Source: Aggregatilinea lenta (GTDB lineage: Bacteria; Chloroflexota; Anaerolineae; Aggregatilineales; Aggregatilineaceae). Taken from it: a stretch of DNA of 64,000 nt. The notes beneath the pieces were generated by a model that was not told the origin of the DNA, did not search any database, and was given only the letters and a program-made list of their open reading frames with translations. Both the position numbers and the translations under genes were made by a program. Within the stretch, counting starts at the first letter, position 1; every line of letters begins with the position of its first letter. The DNA is taken from NCBI RefSeq assembly GCF_003569045.1, contig NZ_BFCB01000004.1:238281-302280 (forward strand), given 5' to 3'. Below are positions 60,242 through 64,000 of the stretch, piece after piece.

Positions 60242-61234
60242 CTAGACCGGCGATTCGACGGTTTCGCGTGCCGCGCGGATATTCGATTGCGGCGTGGTCG
60301 TCATGATCACGCAGCCAGTCGATAGGATCAGGCGGCGTGCGCCCGTCTCTTCGATGGCCTTCCGTGCCTGCGCGCGCACTTCGACCGGCGTGCCCACATG
60401 CATCGGGTCCCAGCGGCCAATGCCGCCGCTCACTGCCCCTTTGAACTTGAGCTTGCCGTTCGCCAGATCTGGCTCGGCCTCACGGTCGTGCCAATTGAGC
60501 GCCTGCACGGGATAGTCCGCGATCAGCTCGAACATCGGAGCAGCGCCGTGCAGGTGGACCATATTCAGCCACCAGCTTTCGGGCAGCGCTTCGAGAATCT
60601 GCATATCGTACGGGCGGCCAAACGTCCCATATTCCGTCTCACTCATCACAGTCAGTGACGCGTGCTGGATGGCGTAGAAGATGCCTGCGACCCCGCTGCG
60701 CCGGATCGCTTCGACGAAGCGCAGCGTGCTTTCGGTGATCGTATTCAGGCCGGTTTTCAGCCGGTCTGGGGACGTGCGCATATGCTCGATCAGCAACTCG
60801 CGCCCGGCGATGTTTTTCGCCTGCGCCAGCGGGCTGAAGATCGTCATTATAAACGGGGTTTCGTTGCCAAACGTATCGTTGAGCAGCCGCAGCGTTTCGA
60901 TCTGGCGACCGAGCGCGCCCTTTGATGGGTCGAGCACGCGCAGGTCGGTCCAGTCCAGCGAGCGCGTCACGGCACGCCGCACGTATTCCCGTGTGCCTTC
61001 GATATGCCCCGCCCACTTATCTTGAACGCCATAATCGCTGATACAGTAGCTGCTTGAGGGAGTTACCTTCACAAAGTCAAAGTCCCACCGGCGTTGGAAG
61101 GCGACGGTAGCCTCGGCCAGGTCCGCCGGGCGCTGGTCGTCGCCGGGCCAATGCCGCCACAACGCAATCGGGACGCGATCTGTTGGTTCGCCAGCAATCG
61201 TCTTTTCGAGACGCTCGCGCTTACTCATGGGCAT
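60242..61234 (-). CDS. uroporphyrinogen decarboxylase-fold protein
   Basis: A 330-residue TIM-barrel protein of the UROD superfamily. The N-terminal RERLEKTIAGEPTDRVPIAL and the WRHWPGDDQRP segment, the central FIMTIFSPLAQAKNI, and the end blocks HLHGAAPMFELIADY and LNWHDREAEPDL are typical of the branch that also includes corrinoid methyltransferases (MtaA, MtbA). It lacks the clear arginine/aspartate set of heme-pathway HemE, so I do not call it hemE. ATG 61234 or 61228. It sits 3 bases after a small TPR gene and before rsmD. Confidence 0.85.
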   Translation of the reverse strand: MPMSKRERLEKTIAGEPTDRVPIALWRHWPGDDQRPADLAEATVAFQRRWDFDFVKVTPSSSYCISDYGVQDKWAGHIEGTREYVRRAVTRSLDWTDLRVLDPSKGALGRQIETLRLLNDTFGNETPFIMTIFSPLAQAKNIAGRELLIEHMRTSPDRLKTGLNTITESTLRFVEAIRRSGVAGIFYAIQHASLTVMSETEYGTFGRPYDMQILEALPESWWLNMVHLHGAAPMFELIADYPVQALNWHDREAEPDLANGKLKFKGAVSGGIGRWDPMHVGTPVEVRAQARKAIEETGARRLILSTGCVIMTTTPQSNIRAARETVESPV

Positions 61235-61237
61235 AAT

Positions 61238-61582
61238 CTAGTCGCTGCTTTCCGTTTGGGAACTCTGTGCCACAAAAGCGTCCATCTGCGTGAGCTGCTG
61301 ATCCACCATGCGCGCCAGCATCAGATAACGCTCGTGGTTTTTGATTTCTTCGCTCGCAAGTTGGGCCGCGATCATGTCCTTCGCCTTCTGGAACACTTGC
61401 GCCGCGCTAGCCAGATCGCCCGCATCGCGATAGGACAGGCCGAGACCCCAATAGGCGTCGATGTTATCAGGCACTTCTTGCACCAGATCGTTGAACTGCT
61501 GGATGGCAAGATCTTCCTGCCCCTGATAGTGCACCTTCCATGCTTCACCGATTCGTTCGTCAATGTTCTTAGATGGTTCCAT
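61238..61582 (-). CDS. small TPR-like protein
   Basis: A 114-residue helical protein. The central part has a TPR-type hairpin pair (GQEDLAIQQFNDLVQEVPDN; IDAYWGLGLSYRDAGDLASAAQ) followed by a helix with Glu/Gln-rich sequence. No enzyme motif. It is probably an adaptor. ATG start. It begins a unit with the UROD-like gene and rsmD, each separated by fewer than 15 bases. Confidence 0.72.
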   Translation of the reverse strand: MEPSKNIDERIGEAWKVHYQGQEDLAIQQFNDLVQEVPDNIDAYWGLGLSYRDAGDLASAAQVFQKAKDMIAAQLASEEIKNHERYLMLARMVDQQLTQMDAFVAQSSQTESSD

Positions 61583-61731
61583 GCTTTTTATTCCCCCAGA
61601 TCCGAACTGGAAGCCAAGTACCGTGCAAAAGTGAGCTGATCATCTCGTTAGTGTAGCGTATACTTTAGCGCGCGGATGGCTGTCACACAACCGAGTAGCA
61701 CGATTTGGCGGTTCCCTGAGGCGGCAAAATC

Positions 61732-64000
61732 TCATCGGACCACGATATCCGTAGGTAGTGCGATGTACTGCCCCAGGCTCGTTTCGCTGCTACCGCTGAC
61801 AAACAGCGGCTCGATTCGCTCACAGGGCATCAGTGCATTGCCTTCACACTCCCCCACCTGGATCAACACGCGATACATGCCGGACGGGGCATCGTCTACG
61901 ATCTCCAGGTTGTATTCGTCGCGCACGTACGATGTCCGCAGTGGCCAGTGTGGCCAGAGGCTCACGGGGAATCCCCCAGGGTTACGGTGCTGCGCTGCAG
62001 TGACCTGCCGCGCGGGATCGTCCGCGCCAACCACCGCCAGATTGACTTGATAGTCGGGCATGTCGGGCCGGACCGCGCGCCAGTACAGAGCGATGTAGAC
62101 CGTGTCGCCGGGCGCAACCGCGCCGTCCGGTTCCACGTCGTATGCAACAAGGTCGATACCACCCTGCAAAGCAAGCGGCAGAGGATACTCGGCAACCCGA
62201 ATTTCTCCTTCGGACGAGCGAAATGCGCCGATCGAAGGAACGATGGCGGCAGCGCCGTACGCGCCACCAAACATCAGAATCGCCGCGCAAGACAGCGCCC
62301 CCGTGCGCCAATCTGCTCCGTGCGCCATGTCCTGAACCGTCCGCGCTCCCGGCGACTGGCGCTCCAGACGTACGGCAAGCGCGATTGTCAGGGCCACCGC
62401 GAGCAGTGCAATCAGCCACGCGGCCCGGCGGACGGGCGTGCTGCCGAAAGAGATCTTGACCTCGTGACGGCCCGCTGGCACCTCGACGCTGATGAACCCA
62501 TCCGGCGTCGTCACGATCGGCACCTCGCTGCCGTCGATTTCGGCGTGCCAGCCGGGATAATCGAAGGTGAGCAGCGTGATCGTCACGGGGAGCCGGGCAT
62601 AGACGGCCAGCCGCTCCTGGCGGGCGCTGCGCTCGATGGTGTCCGCCTGCACGCTGACCGGCAGTAGATCCCGCGCGACCTTGTCGAGCTGCCCCGTTTC
62701 GTAGCCGTTGATCAACGCGGCGGCCCCGCGAGGCAGCGTTGGTGCGGAGTCCGGCAGCAGCCAGCCGTCATTTAGGCCACCGATCAAGGTGCCGCGAATC
62801 TCATCCCGCACGACGTCGCGCGCATCGTCCGCGACAGGATCGTAGGTCCACGCCGGCATGGTCAGCACCGGAACCGTCACCAATGCCGCCAGCGCCAGGA
62901 GCGCGACGTCACCGCTCAGAGACGCCGCGCGCCGTCGGAATGGCCTCCACACAGCGCTTCCCTGTCCCACCGCCACCGCTCCGCAAGCCATCACCATCGC
63001 CAGCCCTTCCATACGGATCGAGGCGCTCCAGTCACGAACCGGAGACGGGACCAGCAGAATGAGCAGCAGCACAACGCATAGAATGGGAAAATAGAGCGCA
63101 GCGCGCTGGTCCGGCGTCAGCGTTTGACCCAGCCACTGCGCCGCCCGCCATTGCAGCGCATCCCCGCGCGGGACCGCCCGCTGATCCCTCGGTGTGCGCC
63201 GCCAGCTCTCAACGAGGATGTACGCCCACACCAGTAGCGGCAGCAGCCACACCGCCAGCCCGACCGACGTCGTCACCGGCGGATTGATCGCGCTCAGATC
63301 AAGGCGTCCCGGCAGGGCCAGGGCGTCGCTCCAGGCCAACACGCGCGGAACTTCAACCTCGCTGGCCGCCATATGCCAGATCACCGTGTTTCGCTCGGCC
63401 AGCGCGGGCAGCCAGTAGATCGCGGCAACCAGTGTGCCGAGCAGCAGCGACACCACCGCCAATAGCCATCCGGCCCGGTTGCGTTGGCGTCCGCCCACCA
63501 ACGACAGCCAGATCAACCAACCCAACAGCAAGCCGGCCAGCAGCACGTTGAGCGGCGCGGCGGTGAGCCACAGCGCGGCCACGGCCACCACCGCCACGGC
63601 GACGTCTCGTCCCCGGCGCAAGACGAGCACGCTGTCCACCGCCGCCAGCGCCGCAGGGAGCAGGCCCATCGCCAGCAGCAGCGGGAGATCGCCGTCACGG
63701 TACAGCCGGTTCACGATTAGTTGAGGGCTAAACAGGTAGATCGAGGTCGCGATCAATCCGGCGTGCGCCCCCCACCGTCCGCGCACGAACAGCAGCATGC
63801 CCGTTCCGGCCAGGAACACGCTCAACGCGACGATCGCCTTGACGCTGTTTTCGGCGCTCGCCTGCACCGCGACCCGGTACAGGCCGGTCAGGTAATCGGG
63901 CAGCGGCGGGATCACGTTCCACAGCGGGGAGCCATACCCATAGTTGAAGTCGGGCGCCCAGCGGGGGTAGACAGCGCCGCTTTCCAGGCTCGCTCCCATC
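61732..64000 (-). CDS. large multi-pass membrane protein (6-pyruvoyl-tetrahydropterin-synthase-related/YfhO-like), 5' end cut by window
   Basis: At least 755 residues; the frame is open at the right edge and the opening residues (SGAVYPRWAPDFNYGYGSPL) are the conserved first outer loop of a family that begins with an earlier membrane helix, so the true start is outside. I count about ten hydrophobic segments, then a large outer domain (about residues 415 on) with a beta-sandwich feel (GWHAEIDGSEVPIVTTPDG; GFISVEVPAGRHEVKISFG), another helix (WLIALLAVALTIALAV) and a second outer domain near the end. The layout fits membrane glycosyltransferase-like proteins of the GT-C/YfhO type that modify lipid-linked glycans. 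Function unproven. Confidence 0.75.
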   Translation of the reverse strand, partial: MGASLESGAVYPRWAPDFNYGYGSPLWNVIPPLPDYLTGLYRVAVQASAENSVKAIVALSVFLAGTGMLLFVRGRWGAHAGLIATSIYLFSPQLIVNRLYRDGDLPLLLAMGLLPAALAAVDSVLVLRRGRDVAVAVVAVAALWLTAAPLNVLLAGLLLGWLIWLSLVGGRQRNRAGWLLAVVSLLLGTLVAAIYWLPALAERNTVIWHMAASEVEVPRVLAWSDALALPGRLDLSAINPPVTTSVGLAVWLLPLLVWAYILVESWRRTPRDQRAVPRGDALQWRAAQWLGQTLTPDQRAALYFPILCVVLLLILLVPSPVRDWSASIRMEGLAMVMACGAVAVGQGSAVWRPFRRRAASLSGDVALLALAALVTVPVLTMPAWTYDPVADDARDVVRDEIRGTLIGGLNDGWLLPDSAPTLPRGAAALINGYETGQLDKVARDLLPVSVQADTIERSARQERLAVYARLPVTITLLTFDYPGWHAEIDGSEVPIVTTPDGFISVEVPAGRHEVKISFGSTPVRRAAWLIALLAVALTIALAVRLERQSPGARTVQDMAHGADWRTGALSCAAILMFGGAYGAAAIVPSIGAFRSSEGEIRVAEYPLPLALQGGIDLVAYDVEPDGAVAPGDTVYIALYWRAVRPDMPDYQVNLAVVGADDPARQVTAAQHRNPGGFPVSLWPHWPLRTSYVRDEYNLEIVDDAPSGMYRVLIQVGECEGNALMPCERIEPLFVSGSSETSLGQYIALPTDIVVR

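Noticed and set aside
1-64000. CRISPR arrays, insertion sequences, prophage or conjugation genes
   Set aside because: No regularly spaced repeats, transposase motifs, integrases or phage structural genes were seen. The Cas4-like nuclease at 19701-20537 sits with helicases and RecJ, not with cas genes.

Overview
The window looks like a chromosomal segment of a Chloroflexota bacterium, most likely from the Anaerolineae side of the phylum. This is inferred from content: GC-rich DNA, many GAF-rich sensor kinases, a SARP/BTAD-type regulator with a decayed ATPase module, folate-dependent TrmFO, a PknB-type kinase with a PD40 propeller, and an LCP protein and YkuD transpeptidase beside many lineage-specific unknowns. 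Nothing indicates a plasmid, prophage, IS element or CRISPR locus. Both ends cut through genes.

Layout. 1-5.5 kb: an FAD/Fe-S glycolate/lactate-type dehydrogenase overlapping a four-GAF histidine kinase. 5.5-9 kb: homoserine kinase, then an FHA protein coupled to a Clp-N/kinase-like fusion. 9-16.7 kb: envelope and signalling genes (YkuD transpeptidase, ABC ATPase, GT2 glycosyltransferase, LCP protein, Ser/Thr kinase with PD40 propeller). 16.7-25 kb: a tightly packed DNA-processing operon, read right to left as AddB-like inactive helicase, UvrD-type helicase, Fe-S PD-(D/E)XK nuclease, RecJ and an IMPACT/YigZ protein. 25.2-28 kb: a Ca2+-type P-ATPase followed by a 694-bp gene-free stretch with several hairpins. 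28.7-35.7 kb: zinc-ribbon protein, trpS, tRNA-Arg(TCG), a STAND/TPR protein, an unknown protein, smpB and an S41 protease. 35.8-38.8 kb: a REC-GAF-kinase hybrid and a TPR/membrane protein. 39-45.6 kb: tRNA-Leu(GAG), plsX-fabF, a lytic transglycosylase, trmFO, hflX and a small membrane protein. 45.7-52.2 kb: cobalamin adenosyltransferase, a membrane histidine kinase with its OmpR-type regulator, and aconitase. 52.5-57.5 kb: an uncharacterised winged-helix-like pair, tRNA-Arg(TCT), the BTAD regulator and a run of small proteins (HhH, DUF971, unknown). 57.5-64 kb: hpt, a CCA/poly(A)-polymerase-like enzyme, an RsmD-like methyltransferase, a UROD-like protein, a small TPR protein and a large membrane protein cut by the window end.

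How they work together. Most genes are housekeeping: tRNA and ribosome maturation (trmFO, the CCA-type enzyme, rsmD, hflX, smpB, trpS, three tRNAs), lipid synthesis (plsX, fabF), cell envelope (LCP, YkuD, SLT, S41) and signalling. The most interesting clusters are the three-protein AddAB-like helicase-nuclease with RecJ, the FHA plus Clp-N/kinase pair, and the winged-helix-like pair next to a BTAD regulator whose P-loop is lost. Sigma70-type promoters with near-consensus boxes are readable in many intergenic gaps, and several were used to choose translation starts. Function calls rest on motifs read by eye; no database search was possible.
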